A stretch of 64,000 nt of DNA from Spirochaetaceae bacterium (GTDB taxonomy: Bacteria; Spirochaetota; Leptospiria; Leptospirales; Leptonemataceae). A program made the position numbers and the translations under genes. Below the pieces are notes generated by a model, which saw nothing but the letters and a program-made list of their open reading frames with translations, had not been told where the DNA came from and searched no databases. This document shows, piece after piece, positions 26,574 to 35,269 of the stretch. The stretch spans positions 806,001 through 870,000 of the forward strand of contig PCBI01000005.1 in NCBI GenBank assembly GCA_002730875.1. Direction: 5' to 3'. Within the stretch, counting starts at the first letter, position 1. Each line of letters begins with the position of its first letter.

Positions 26574-28274
26574 TTACGGGCGATTATCTGTGCGATAAAT
26601 TCGCACGCTGGAGTCCTTTAGAGCCTTTCTCTCAAGCAATTCCAGTCGCGAATCGAATAAGCTTTGAATCTTTTCGCTTCGATCCTTGTCGCGAAGTACC
26701 TGGCTTTGTACCTCTTCCGGGGAGCCCTTCAATTCATAGTCCAGCGTATACAGCGCGACCGTCCCGACATCGCTTTCTTTCATCTTCTGGATCAATCCAT
26801 CTATCTGCTCCAGGGAAGCGTCCTCCAGTACCAGCACCGGGGTTTCCACCAGTCGCGTAGAAAGCTGGCCCGCATGAAACTTGCTAACGAAGATCCGATA
26901 ATCGGCCTTAACAGTCAGGATTTCCTTCTGCATTACTTTGATTTTACGCGGGGGCTGCGAGATCAGGGCTGTAAATAGAATGGTCACAAGCACGGAATAA
27001 ACCAGCAGAATGATTGCAACCACTCGAACTGTGATCCGGAGCGCCGATTTGCTTTGTCTTTCTTGCGAATCGGCGGAGTCTTTTCCCGAAAACATGCCCA
27101 AAAATGGGGAAACAAAAAAAGCAAAGGGAAATAACAGCTGATTCAGATACCGACTGCCCCAATCTATATTTGAGTCATTGGGAGCGAGCAGGGCAAGTAT
27201 GAAAGGGCCGGTGGCAAAGAGCAAAAAAAGTGTCAGCGCTTGCGGGTTCGCCCGCTGAATCCAATTCCTGCGAAGGGCCGCGAAGGCGAGGAAAAGGAGC
27301 ATCAGGGGCATATAACCGAAGAATCCCAGGCGCATGGAGCCGCCCAGAAGCACGCCTACGAATATATCCCATTTCGCAGCGAAGCTTTGAATGCCCCCCT
27401 GGTTGTAAAGAAAACGACTGCCCAGCCAGTGACCATATTGGTTTTCATTGAAGAGAAAGAATGGAATCAGCATTAGGCCAAAGCCGACCAGAGCGTAAGC
27501 GGACCGTATCGTTGTTCTTCTTAATGCGTTGTCGGCCTTCCATCGGGTTTCGCCCAGAAGCAAGGCAGATATCGGAAAATAGAGTATGGCGAGCGAGGCG
27601 ATTATTGCAGTCTCCATCCTAAACCAGACCGCAATTCCAAACAGAGCCCCGGCAAAGAGGGAGGCTGCCTTTGATGCGTAGTCAGGATAGTCCGAACCGG
27701 ATAAGCCATCGTTGCTTCTTTCTGCCAGTCCCTTTTTCAAGGAAGGCCCCTTCAGAAGCAGGCTCAAGGCCAGAACGGACAGAGTGCTGGCCAGTGCCAC
27801 ATCGCCAAAACCCAGATACTGGTATAGAAACGGCGAAGCGAACACCAGAAACAGAATACCACCGGCACCGAGATTGAGCTTGTATCGAAGAAGTAAGAGC
27901 GATGCCAGAGCCAGAAGAAGCGAAAAAGCGTAAATCCAGGAAGGCGAACCAACGGTGAGAACCAGCGCCGATATATATCCGTAGGCTACAGGAAACGGAG
28001 AGATGAGTCGATCGAAACCGGTAACGGTCATGTAGGGCACAAAATCGTGGTTCGGATCCAATGAACCGGCGGGGTAGTGGAGCTCTTCAGATTGGAAGGC
28101 ATTGGCCTTTATCGAATAGGCCTGGACATACTTATCCAGGGAATCTCCGAAGAAAGCGTGTTCCAAACGAAGCGATGCAAAGAATACCAGGGCCCCCAGG
28201 ACCACAGCGCTCCAAAGAAGGATCTCTTTCCGAATGTTTATGCCGGTTGTATTCACTGTCTGATTGCTCCGCAC
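26574..28274 (-). CDS. Large polytopic membrane protein, putative glycosyltransferase (Leptospira-type)
   Basis: 566 residues starting at GTG 28274; a second GTG at 28256 with a GGAG site nine bases upstream is an equally good start. About eleven membrane segments are followed by a soluble C-terminal domain of some 130 residues (from about 435). The first loop has HAFFGDSLDKYVQAYSI, with an acidic pair typical of GT-C enzymes. It resembles the family annotated as putative glycosyltransferase in Leptospira (LA_3751-like), but I recall this only by pattern. The substrate is unknown. It converges with the acyltransferase gene at 25231. Confidence 0.6.
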   Translation of the reverse strand: MRSNQTVNTTGINIRKEILLWSAVVLGALVFFASLRLEHAFFGDSLDKYVQAYSIKANAFQSEELHYPAGSLDPNHDFVPYMTVTGFDRLISPFPVAYGYISALVLTVGSPSWIYAFSLLLALASLLLLRYKLNLGAGGILFLVFASPFLYQYLGFGDVALASTLSVLALSLLLKGPSLKKGLAERSNDGLSGSDYPDYASKAASLFAGALFGIAVWFRMETAIIASLAILYFPISALLLGETRWKADNALRRTTIRSAYALVGFGLMLIPFFLFNENQYGHWLGSRFLYNQGGIQSFAAKWDIFVGVLLGGSMRLGFFGYMPLMLLFLAFAALRRNWIQRANPQALTLFLLFATGPFILALLAPNDSNIDWGSRYLNQLLFPFAFFVSPFLGMFSGKDSADSQERQSKSALRITVRVVAIILLVYSVLVTILFTALISQPPRKIKVMQKEILTVKADYRIFVSKFHAGQLSTRLVETPVLVLEDASLEQIDGLIQKMKESDVGTVALYTLDYELKGSPEEVQSQVLRDKDRSEKIQSLFDSRLELLERKALKDSSVRIYRTDNRP

Positions 28275-28581
28275 ATAGACTGGCCCGAGGCTCGCACCGC
28301 CCCGGAAAAAAGAGCAAATCGGTAGAACGTCTTCGTCTCAATGAGCAGGCGCATAGGAGCCAGGCCCCGAACTCGGGCCGCATCAAAACAACCCGCAGAG
28401 GCGGCACCCGGTAGATCTCCTTTCGCCATAGGTTCGGAGCCGCTGGTTTCGCCCACGATGAGTCTACCCAGGAGGCCTTCCCTATCAGGAAGTGTAAACG
28501 AATTTTTCCCCTGTGACACTGTTTACCAGGAAGGAATCATTTCTAATTGCTACGCCGTCGGTAGTTTCGTATCTTACTACA
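28275..28581. other. Intergenic gap, nothing coding seen
   Basis: This divergent gap lies between the membrane protein gene and the epimerase gene. It carries a small dyad (GGCCC at 28363-28367, GGGCC at 28375-28379). ORFs crossing it lack ribosome sites and family character. Promoters for both neighbours must be here, but none stands out. Confidence 0.5.
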
Positions 28582-29499
28582 ATGAAATGTGCGGTGATTA
28601 CCGGTGTAAGCGGTCTGGTGGGAAAGGAACTATCCGAAATTCTACTGGCGGACGGCTATGAGGTCCGGGGCCTGTCCCGGAGCCCGAAGCGACTACCTTC
28701 GCCGATCAAAGGCTTCTACTGGGATCCGGACAAAGACGAACTGGATGAAGCCTGCCTGGACGGGGCGTCCACACTGATCCATCTGGCCGGAGAGAATATT
28801 GCCGACGGTCGCTGGACGGAGAAACGAAAACGCGAAATCATCGATAGTAGAACCCGGTCTTGCAACCTTCTGGCGGATGCTCTGCAGCGAACGAATCCCG
28901 GCAAGCGGCCGCAATCTGTTATCCTTGCCAGCGCCATTGGATATTACGGGGACCGTGGCGATGAACTGCTCAATGAGGAATCTGCGCCCGGGCAGGGCTT
29001 TTTGTCGGAGACCACCCTTGAATGGGAGAAGGCCGGCTCCTTCCCGGAATCGGTCCGAGAGGTTCGATTGCGAATTGGCGTCGTATTGTCGCCGGAAGGA
29101 GGCGCATTACCGGAGATGGAGCGCCCTTTAAAGCTTTTTGCCGGCGCCGTTCCCGGTAGCGGTAAGCAATATCTCAGCTGGATTCATCATACGGACCTGG
29201 CCCGGCTGATTCAGTTTGCAATGGAGAATGATTCAGTAAAAGGGTTGTACAATGCGGTGGCGCCGGATCCCCGGACCATGGATTCGTTCATGAAGTCCCT
29301 TGGAAAAGCCATTGGTAGACCGGTGTATCTTCCTAACGTTCCTGGTTTCGCGTTGAAGCTAATGCTGGGCGAAATGTCCGAGATGATTCTGGGCGGATCG
29401 CGGGTTTCCAGCGCAAAAATCGAGAAGGCCGGTTTTCGGTTTCATTTCGGCAACCTGGAGCAGGCCCTGGAAGACCTGTACAAGCGTAAGGCCAGTTGA
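28582..29499 (+). CDS. TIGR01777-family NAD(P)-dependent epimerase (SDR39U1-like)
   Basis: 305 residues from ATG 28582, which puts the nucleotide motif TGVSGLVGKELSEILLADG at residue 7, as usual for the family. A longer frame from 28513 adds 23 residues of no family character. Other marks are the GLSRSPKRLPSP stretch, the ENIADGRWTEKRKREIIDSR block, ASAIGYYGDRGDELLNEES and PGSGKQYLSWIHHTDLARLI. This is an atypical SDR of the sugar-nucleotide-epimerase type whose substrate is not established in bacteria. It is followed at 29541 by a small hairpin. Confidence 0.88.
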   Translation: MKCAVITGVSGLVGKELSEILLADGYEVRGLSRSPKRLPSPIKGFYWDPDKDELDEACLDGASTLIHLAGENIADGRWTEKRKREIIDSRTRSCNLLADALQRTNPGKRPQSVILASAIGYYGDRGDELLNEESAPGQGFLSETTLEWEKAGSFPESVREVRLRIGVVLSPEGGALPEMERPLKLFAGAVPGSGKQYLSWIHHTDLARLIQFAMENDSVKGLYNAVAPDPRTMDSFMKSLGKAIGRPVYLPNVPGFALKLMLGEMSEMILGGSRVSSAKIEKAGFRFHFGNLEQALEDLYKRKAS

Positions 29500-29540
29500 C
29501 TTGACGACGGAGCAGCTTGCCTGGCGGGCCTGTTCGCTGG

Positions 29541-29557
29541 CCTCGGCGGAGCCGAGG
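29541..29557. terminator. Candidate terminator hairpin after the epimerase gene
   Basis: CCTCGGC (29541-29547) pairs perfectly with GCCGAGG (29551-29557) over a GGA loop, 41 bases after the epimerase stop. A moderately T-rich stretch follows (GTTTTGTT from 29568), but not directly, so termination strength is uncertain. Confidence 0.35.
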
Positions 29558-29841
29558 AGCTATGTCCGTTTTGTTCGACGAACATGTAGTTTTGCGCAGG
29601 AACCCTGGAAGCGATGGCCGGCCAGGATAAGGAGAGAAAGCTGGGACGAAAGAGGCGAATCAGACGATACCGGAAGCAATTTGCGAAGCAGTTTTCCTCG
29701 CAGAAGGCAAAGTCAGGAAAGCGGCGGACTGGGCCTATGGACGTCTCCTCCCGGAGGACGAATGCTTCGGCGGCGAACGGACTGACTTCGCTAAACGGAC
29801 CTCCGGAAACTCCTTCCCGTCCGCCGCGAAAGAAAGAAGTT
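29558..29841. other. Gap with an Arg/Lys-rich open frame upstream of the ferredoxin-like gene
   Basis: The frame of the ferredoxin-like protein is open upstream to an ATG at 29614, which would give a 76-residue basic, low-complexity extension. I treat it as non-coding because the family needs no such extension and a better start exists at 29842. No RNA gene or repeat was seen. Confidence 0.4.
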
Positions 29842-30210
29842 ATGAAAGACCAAGACAAGAAATTGCAGAAAATCGCAGATAGCCTGAAGATTCAGAAAGT
29901 GCAAAGGCACATCTTCCTGTGCTGCGATCAAACCAAGGATAAATGCTGCAGTAGAAGCGAAAGTCTGAAGTCCTGGGACTACTTGAAGTCCCGGCTAAAA
30001 GAAGAAGGACTGGCCGAATCCGGTTCCGGGGAGGTGTTTCGCACAAAAGCAAATTGTCTACGAGTTTGCAAGGAGGGCCCCATTGCTGTGGTCTATCCCG
30101 AGGCGGTGTGGTACCATAGCTGTACTCCCCGGGTTCTGGAAGAAATCATACAGAAGCATCTGAAAGAAGGCCAGCCTGTGGAAGAGTACCGAATCCAGAT
30201 GCCCGACTGA
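29842..30210 (+). CDS. Thioredoxin-like [2Fe-2S] ferredoxin family protein
   Basis: 122 residues from ATG 29842, preceded by a purine-rich AAGAAAGAAG stretch. The family pattern is clear: [19 protein letters not shown] at about 22-40 carries the first cysteines, and [18 protein letters not shown] at about 75-92 carries the second pair. The C-terminal [18 protein letters not shown] is also typical. These small proteins hold a 2Fe-2S cluster on a thioredoxin fold and pass electrons to unknown partners. The first Cys pairs are doubled (CC and CC). A longer start at 29614 is possible but less likely. Confidence 0.8.
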   Translation: MKDQDKKLQKIADSLKIQKVQRHIFLCCDQTKDKCCSRSESLKSWDYLKSRLKEEGLAESGSGEVFRTKANCLRVCKEGPIAVVYPEAVWYHSCTPRVLEEIIQKHLKEGQPVEEYRIQMPD

Positions 30211-30479
30211 TTGGCTCTGATCCCAGCGCAACGCGCCACCGCGCATGGGCATCCGGGCCTCTACAATCCGATACCCGAATGAATGCACACCGAGTGCGGC
30301 CGGGCTGGCGGCAAGGCGAGGAAAGCGTAGCCTCCGTCCACGAAACTTCCCCGGTGGCGGGCGGCGCGGCGCAATTCTACTGTTTGCGGCGATGGGCCGA
30401 TTGAAATTCCGGGGAGCATGGTTTCTTTCCCCGTCTGTGAATCGGTTGCCGGCGTTGCCAGCGACTCTATCCTGGCGCG

Positions 30480-31280
30480 ATGAGTTCCAGAAGATCCGAC
30501 TATGCGCTTTTTGACCTGGACTTCACTCTGATAGGTCATGATACGCTGCTTCTGTTCTGTAATTATATTCTGAAGAAGCATCCTTACCGGGTTCTCTATC
30601 TGCCCTTTTTTGTTCCGGCGGCCATCCTGGCGGCTCCAGGCTGGATTTCTTCCGGCACATTGAAGCGATTCTTCCTGGGCTTTCTCTGGGGGATACCTGC
30701 CGAGAAACTGCGCTTCTATGCCCGAGACTTTGTTCAGAAATCTGTTTTGCCCAGGATGTATCCGGCGATGCTCGAGGTACTGAGGGATCATCAGCAAGCG
30801 GGCCGAACCGTGGTCTTGAACACAGCGGCCCCGGACATTTATGCGCCTTACATTGCGGAGGCGCTGGGAGTGGAACATTGCTATTCGACTCGAATATTGA
30901 TTCCGGACCGAATGCCTCTTCTATGCAAAATGCAGGGAAAGAACAATAAGAATCTGGAAAAGATACATCGAATGAAAGAAATTCTTCCGGAGGAGACGGC
31001 CCGGGCCCTGACGCCAGATCTAGACTGGAAGCGTCCGGAATACGCTCCCGAAGCTGTCTTATCGGGCAGCTATAGTTATTCTGACTCTCCGGCGGATCTG
31101 CCCCTTCTACGGCTGACCGAATTTGCCGCCGTTGTTAACCCGGAATCTGCTTCTTACATACAGGAGGCCAAAAATAAGGGCTGGGAATTCCTCTATCCGG
31201 CCAAAGACTTTCGTAGCAAGACAGGCAAAGTATGGTTGATGTTCAGACAGATTCTGGGTCTTTATCCATTGGAGCCCTGA
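30480..31280 (+). CDS. HAD-superfamily hydrolase, subfamily IB (SerB/phosphatase-like)
   Basis: 266 residues. Motif I is FDLDFTLIGHDT (about 11-22), where the first Asp would be the phosphoryl acceptor. Motif II is VLNTAAPDIYAPYIAEALG (Thr in place of the common Ser), and motif IV is SYSYSDSPADLPLL. Between them a hydrophobic stretch (about 34-60) forms a membrane-associated cap, as in HAD-IB acyltransferase-linked phosphatases. It probably dephosphorylates a lipid or small metabolite. No clear ribosome site is seen. The 269-base gap before it (30211-30479) holds nothing I can assign. Confidence 0.78.
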   Translation: MSSRRSDYALFDLDFTLIGHDTLLLFCNYILKKHPYRVLYLPFFVPAAILAAPGWISSGTLKRFFLGFLWGIPAEKLRFYARDFVQKSVLPRMYPAMLEVLRDHQQAGRTVVLNTAAPDIYAPYIAEALGVEHCYSTRILIPDRMPLLCKMQGKNNKNLEKIHRMKEILPEETARALTPDLDWKRPEYAPEAVLSGSYSYSDSPADLPLLRLTEFAAVVNPESASYIQEAKNKGWEFLYPAKDFRSKTGKVWLMFRQILGLYPLEP

Positions 31281-31461
31281 CAGGCACAGTATTCAGGCCA
31301 ATGGTACTCGGCTTTGGCGCCGCCTGTAGATGCGGCAAGCGACTACCGAGATGCGAGCAAGACTCAGACAGGATTTGCCAGGGCTTCTCTGCCAGAATTC
31401 TGTCGATGTCCACCAGGCAGGGTGATGCGAAATGGCAATGAGGACACGGTTTAGGGAAAAT

Positions 31462-31968
31462 ATGTTACGGTTACGCAGACAGCTGAAGCAGGCGCTGGTT
31501 CTACTGGGTTCGATCCTGGTGGCTTCCAGTTGCACCAATTACTCCAGCGACCCTTATCCACCGTCAACGCCCGTGCTTCTTGGGCTGAGTCCGAGTGGTA
31601 ATACCAGTTCCAATATCCAGGCCATTCAGACCTATGGAAACGGGCATAAGATCCGGGTGGCGGCTCAGAACTATGAGCCCGGATTTCAGGGGTACCGACT
31701 CTTTACCGGTACAACGGAAGATGCGGTTCGCACCGCGGATTCAACTACTGGCATTGACTGCGGTCCATTGCTTCAGACCCCGGTGCTGGGGACCGTATAC
31801 ACAATCGAGGTGCGGACGGACTCTATAGCCTCCGAATCCACGGCTCTTTGCGTTGTGCCCCTGGTATTGACTTCCGGCAATTTTGTGGCTCTAAGGGCCG
31901 TGTATTTTCGCGGAATTCTAGACCCTCAGTCCACCGGCCCTTCATCGAATGCGTTGCAGGTGCCTTGA
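31462..31968 (+). CDS. Putative lipoprotein, unknown function
   Basis: 168 residues from ATG 31462, behind an AGGGAAA site. This start gives a compact lipoprotein signal, positively charged then hydrophobic, ending VASSC with Cys24 as the lipidation site. An in-frame ATG at 31432 would add ten residues. The mature part has TPVLLGLSPSG and VRVAAQNYEPGFQGYRLFTG-like segments that look like a fibronectin- or Ig-type beta fold. I recognise no named family. Its last 27 bases overlap the end of the minus-strand GNAT gene. Confidence 0.7.
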   Translation: MLRLRRQLKQALVLLGSILVASSCTNYSSDPYPPSTPVLLGLSPSGNTSSNIQAIQTYGNGHKIRVAAQNYEPGFQGYRLFTGTTEDAVRTADSTTGIDCGPLLQTPVLGTVYTIEVRTDSIASESTALCVVPLVLTSGNFVALRAVYFRGILDPQSTGPSSNALQVP

Positions 31969-32562
31969 GAGATTCTTAATTCTCTTTTTTCCGCCTTTTT
32001 CCTCATGTTCCGAACCCGGCTGCGAAAGCCATCTATGTAGCAGGTAGCGGCGACCCGACTTCTGGTATCGGTCCACTTCCATGAAGCCATTTCTGCCCAG
32101 GATCTTTCGGGAGGCTGTGTAGTCCTCCCGGGTTATAGCGCGTAGCTGGGTGTACCCCAGGCGCGGCGCCATGACGAGCATCTCTTTGAGTAGCTGAGTA
32201 CCCAGACCGCGGTGCTTGCCTCCAATCCAGTAGCCAATCTCCGCATCGTCCTTACAGGACTTGAAAGAGAAGCAGCCGGCCGGCGCCGAATCTTTGAGAA
32301 TCATGAAGGTTCGAGCCCGGTTGTGGATCCAGTCATCCACGGCCAGAGCAAGAAAATTCCGCGCATCCTTTTCCGTGTAGCGGCCCTGAAAGGAAAGCCC
32401 GGCATCCTCCAGAAGTCGAAGGATGTCGGCCTCATTCACGATCTGCATAAAGCGAGACACAAAGGAATCTGATAAATAGGTCGAAACAACAGGTAGCACT
32501 CGGTACTCACTGCCGTTGTCCTTATGGAATAATGAAATCTCCAGTTCTTCCGGAACGTCCAT
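31942..32562 (-). CDS. GNAT-family N-acetyltransferase
   Basis: 206 residues with the GNAT core between about 60 and 165. RTFMILKDSAPAGCFSF forms the central strands, EIGYWIGGKHRGLGTQLLKEM is the acetyl-CoA-binding motif A (the pyrophosphate loop reads HRGLGT), and RAITREDYTASRKILGRNGFMEV is the RimJ/RimL-like C-terminal block in which an Asn/Ser contacts CoA. It would acetylate an amine, perhaps a ribosomal-protein N-terminus or small molecule. The C-terminal 20 residues are basic. It lies upstream of nothing else on its strand and converges with the lipoprotein gene. Confidence 0.82.
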   Translation of the reverse strand: MDVPEELEISLFHKDNGSEYRVLPVVSTYLSDSFVSRFMQIVNEADILRLLEDAGLSFQGRYTEKDARNFLALAVDDWIHNRARTFMILKDSAPAGCFSFKSCKDDAEIGYWIGGKHRGLGTQLLKEMLVMAPRLGYTQLRAITREDYTASRKILGRNGFMEVDRYQKSGRRYLLHRWLSQPGSEHEEKGGKKRIKNLSRHLQRIR

Positions 32563-32597
32563 TGTCTCCCTTTTCTTTTAGATTTTAGTTGTTTGAG

Positions 32598-33080
32598 TTA
32601 GTGCTGGTGTCCGCCGGGACCGTGCACATGCCCGTGGGCCAGTTCTTCTTCGGTAGCGTCCCTTACATCTCTTACAGTAACGTCGAAATGCAGCGTTTCC
32701 CCGGCCAGCGGATGATTGCCATCGATCTTTACCTGCTCTCCCTCTACGGAGACTACTGTGAAGATCTGAACTCCGGCTTCCGTTTGCGCTTGAAACTGCA
32801 TGCCCGACTCAATCTTGTCAACGCCCTGGAACATGCTTTTTTCTACATTCTGCACCAGCGCATCGTTTCTGAGTCCGTAGCCTTTCTCAGGCGGTACAGA
32901 TACCTGAATACTGTCGCCGGAGCCCTTTCCTTCGAGCGCCTCTTCCAGACCCGCAATCAGGTTTCCATTTCCATGGAGATAGTACAGCGGGTCGCGGCCC
33001 TCCGAAGAGTCCAGTACACTGCCTGATTTGTCCGTTAGTTTATAGTCGATGCTGGCGACTTTATCTTTAGCAATCTGCAT
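32598..33080 (-). CDS. slyD: SlyD-like FKBP-type peptidyl-prolyl isomerase
   Basis: 160 residues. The FKBP halves are IDYKLTDKSGSVLDSSEGRD (10-29) with YYLHGNGNLIAGLEEALEGK (33-52), and a C-terminal NHPLAGETLHFDVTVRDV (about 122-139). The chaperone insert-in-flap domain lies between them. The tail HGHVHGPGGHQH is histidine-rich and would bind nickel or other metals, as in SlyD. The protein acts in the cytoplasm as a folding helper and metallochaperone. It ends 35 bases before the GNAT gene start on the same strand and may be co-transcribed with it. Confidence 0.92.
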   Translation of the reverse strand: MQIAKDKVASIDYKLTDKSGSVLDSSEGRDPLYYLHGNGNLIAGLEEALEGKGSGDSIQVSVPPEKGYGLRNDALVQNVEKSMFQGVDKIESGMQFQAQTEAGVQIFTVVSVEGEQVKIDGNHPLAGETLHFDVTVRDVRDATEEELAHGHVHGPGGHQH

Positions 33081-33386
33081 TTCTTATCCTGATAGACTTA
33101 TTCCAATGCCATACGGGCATTTTCGGTAACATAGTGATCCGGAAGTGTACTTCAAGAACTTTTCCAGGCAAAACTACCGGAACCCGAGCCCGCGTTACTC
33201 GCTGAGTGCGCGAAGCGCTGTCGCGGAGTGTACGCCTCTGCGCAGCAATTCTTAGTATCCAGACGTTGCGCAGGTGTACCCTGTTGTACGGGAAGCGCGA
33301 CCGAGAAGCGTTCGCAGGCCGAAATGGGGCGAAACGCTGATCCGGGCTTCCGGGACTCCCGGAAGCCCCGGCCTCTCAACGGCCTG
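33081..33386. other. Intergenic gap with a perfect hairpin
   Basis: This gap lies between slyD and the histidine phosphatase gene, both on the minus strand. It contains the inverted repeat described at 33344-33368 and a GC-rich stretch; ORFs across it on both strands have no recognisable content. The slyD promoter should lie near 33081-33130, where the sequence turns AT-richer. Confidence 0.5.
33344..33368 (-). terminator. Perfect 11-bp hairpin after the histidine phosphatase gene
   Basis: GGGCTTCCGGG (33344-33354) and CCCGGAAGCCC (33358-33368) are exact reverse complements around an ACT loop, 18 bases past the phosphatase stop on the minus strand. No T-run follows, so it could be a factor-dependent stop or an mRNA 3'-end stabiliser. 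Confidence 0.45.
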
Positions 33387-34013
33387 TCAGGGTTTGCGGA
33401 ACGTTCGGATTTCCAGATATCGCATGGGCCTTGTATGCTCGCACTGCCAGCCTCGTCGCATGAGCTCATGAGTTAGCATATACAAGAAGAAACCATGAGA
33501 AAAAAGGCTTACAGGATGTCGGGACTCATGGTCTTCCAGTACATCCGCCGCCCGCCGCGCTCGCTTGCGGGCTTCGGCCTTTGGTTCGGCGGAACTCTTA
33601 CCCGCGTACCAGAGTAACCGTGCAAGATACAGGTGCCAATAAGCCGGCAATCTCAGGAAATGGGGAACGGTGGGTAAGGGCACTTCCCGGAAAAGAGGCA
33701 TGGATTTGACTTCGCTACTCGGTCCCAGGATCAATGTGGCTGTTTCCCGGGCTCGGATGAGATCGGAGCTCAGGGGGTGCGAGTCTTGAATGCTGGCAAT
33801 TATATCCGGGTTGTGTTTTTCAAGCCGTTGTCGATTCCAGTGCGGGTTAAGCGACGACTGGTCGTACTGACTGGAAAGTCGATTAAACTCGCTTCCCCAG
33901 ATCCAGCGACGTGGCTCATTCGAGTAGGGGAACTCCGGTTTTCCATGCCGAATCAAGAAGATTCTTCCCGTGGCAATACTTCGCTTTCTTTTTTCTGTTA
34001 ATGGCGCTCCCAT
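33387..34013 (-). CDS. Histidine phosphatase (phosphoglycerate-mutase-like) family protein
   Basis: 208 residues. The catalytic motif is FLIRHGKPEF (about 19-28), where His23 would be phosphorylated. The second basic cluster is SSDLIRARETATLIL (about 81-95) and the second catalytic His is in SLFSHGFFLYML (about 169-180). The substrate range is wide (phosphosugars, proteins, small phosphates) and cannot be set by eye. The middle part (105-150) is more hydrophobic than usual. There are no obvious operon partners. Confidence 0.85.
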   Translation of the reverse strand: MGAPLTEKRKRSIATGRIFLIRHGKPEFPYSNEPRRWIWGSEFNRLSSQYDQSSLNPHWNRQRLEKHNPDIIASIQDSHPLSSDLIRARETATLILGPSSEVKSMPLFREVPLPTVPHFLRLPAYWHLYLARLLWYAGKSSAEPKAEARKRARRAADVLEDHESRHPVSLFSHGFFLYMLTHELMRRGWQCEHTRPMRYLEIRTFRKP

Positions 34014-34228
34014 AAATCTGGAAAAACCTCAAAGGCGAATCGAATGGTTCGACCCTGAGAGATCCCAATCCTGACATTGACTGTCTTTCACGGACCGGGA
34101 AATGACCGAAATGCTTCGCCCTCTGCTGGAGGATTCGGCCCGGCAATTTATAATTCCAGAAAAACAGAGCGGTTCCCAGGCCGCACCCCAATTTTTTTGC
34201 GCCGTATCTTCGAGCCCCTATTCGGTCC

Positions 34229-35236
34229 CTAGCCAATTTTCACTTCGTTTTTCGCTTCTTTGCCCGTTTCCAGGTCTTTAAGGTTTTGTAGCGTAACGTG
34301 CGCAATTTCGCGCAGAGCGTTTTCGGTGAAGAAGGCCTGATGACCGGTGATCAGAACATTGGGAAATGTTAGAAGTCTTGCGATGTCATCGTCCATTAGA
34401 ACATCGGCGGAGTGGTCGGCGAAGAAAAGGTCATCTTCCTGTTCGTAAACATCGATTCCCAGCGAGCCCACAATTCCCTGCTTCAGACCTCGGATTACAG
34501 CGGGAGTATCGATGATCAGGCCCCGGCTTGTATTAATGATCATCACTCCGGGCTTCATCTGCATAATGGCTTCTTCGCCGATTAGATGACGGGTTTGCTC
34601 GGTTAGCGGGCAATGCAGGGAAATGATGTCCGCCTTCGAATACAGGGTCGGCAGGTCCACGAATTGAATCTTACGTCCCAGGGCATCTTGCTCCAGGTGC
34701 GTCTCCTGAAGCGGATCATAGGCCAGGACCGAACAACCGAAGCCCAGCATAATGTTTGCGAAGACCGATCCGATTTTGCCCATCCCGATAACGCCCACCA
34801 CCTTCTGATTCAGATCAAAACCCACAAGGCCATCCAGGGCAAAGTTGCTTTCGCGAACCCGGTTATAGGCTTTGTGCGTTTTTCGGTTCAGCGTCAATAT
34901 CAGGGCTACGGCATGTTCGGCCACGGCATGCGGCGAGTAGGCAGGAACCCGGACCACTGTTATTCCCCGGGCCGCCGCTGCCTTAAGATCCACATTGTTG
35001 AAGCCGGCGCACCTGAGAGCGATAGCGCTCACCCCCACATTCGAAAGCTCTTCGATGGTTTCTGCATCCAGGCGGTCATTTACAAAAACGCACACGGCCT
35101 GATGCCCCCTGGCCAGCGAGGCGGTAAGAGGACTCAGGGAGGCATCCAGATAGGTTATTTCATGGCCGTAATCCGGATTCATGCGATTGAAGAACTGTTT
35201 ATCGTAGCTTCGCGTGCTGAAAAAGGCAATCTTCAT
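34229..35236 (-). CDS. ldhA: D-lactate dehydrogenase (2-hydroxyacid dehydrogenase family)
   Basis: 335 residues from ATG 35236. This start gives MKIAFFSTRSYDKQFF, which matches the start of E. coli LdhA; a GTG nine bases upstream is less likely. Family marks are ALRCAGFNNVDLKAA (about 74-88), VPAYSPHAVAEHAVALIL, the NAD motif VGVIGMGKIGSVFA (about 146-159), SLHCPLTEQTRHLI, and INTSRGLIIDTPA. The catalytic His is in ITGHQAFFTENAL. It reduces pyruvate to D-lactate with NADH. It follows the ABC-F gene by 33 bases on the same strand. Confidence 0.92.
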   Translation of the reverse strand: MKIAFFSTRSYDKQFFNRMNPDYGHEITYLDASLSPLTASLARGHQAVCVFVNDRLDAETIEELSNVGVSAIALRCAGFNNVDLKAAAARGITVVRVPAYSPHAVAEHAVALILTLNRKTHKAYNRVRESNFALDGLVGFDLNQKVVGVIGMGKIGSVFANIMLGFGCSVLAYDPLQETHLEQDALGRKIQFVDLPTLYSKADIISLHCPLTEQTRHLIGEEAIMQMKPGVMIINTSRGLIIDTPAVIRGLKQGIVGSLGIDVYEQEDDLFFADHSADVLMDDDIARLLTFPNVLITGHQAFFTENALREIAHVTLQNLKDLETGKEAKNEVKIG

Positions 35237-35269
35237 GGTCGTCACTTAAGGAGCCGGGCCGCCATTCTG

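Noticed and set aside
29614-29841. Basic N-terminal extension of the ferredoxin-like protein
   Set aside because: Low complexity, and the family starts close to the 29842 ATG; possible but not supported.
30261-30878. Minus-strand 205-codon ORF opposite the HAD phosphatase
   Set aside because: Antisense to a gene with all HAD motifs; the translation shows no family.
33916-34236. Minus-strand ORF overlapping the histidine phosphatase start
   Set aside because: Overlaps a well-supported gene in another frame and has no motif.
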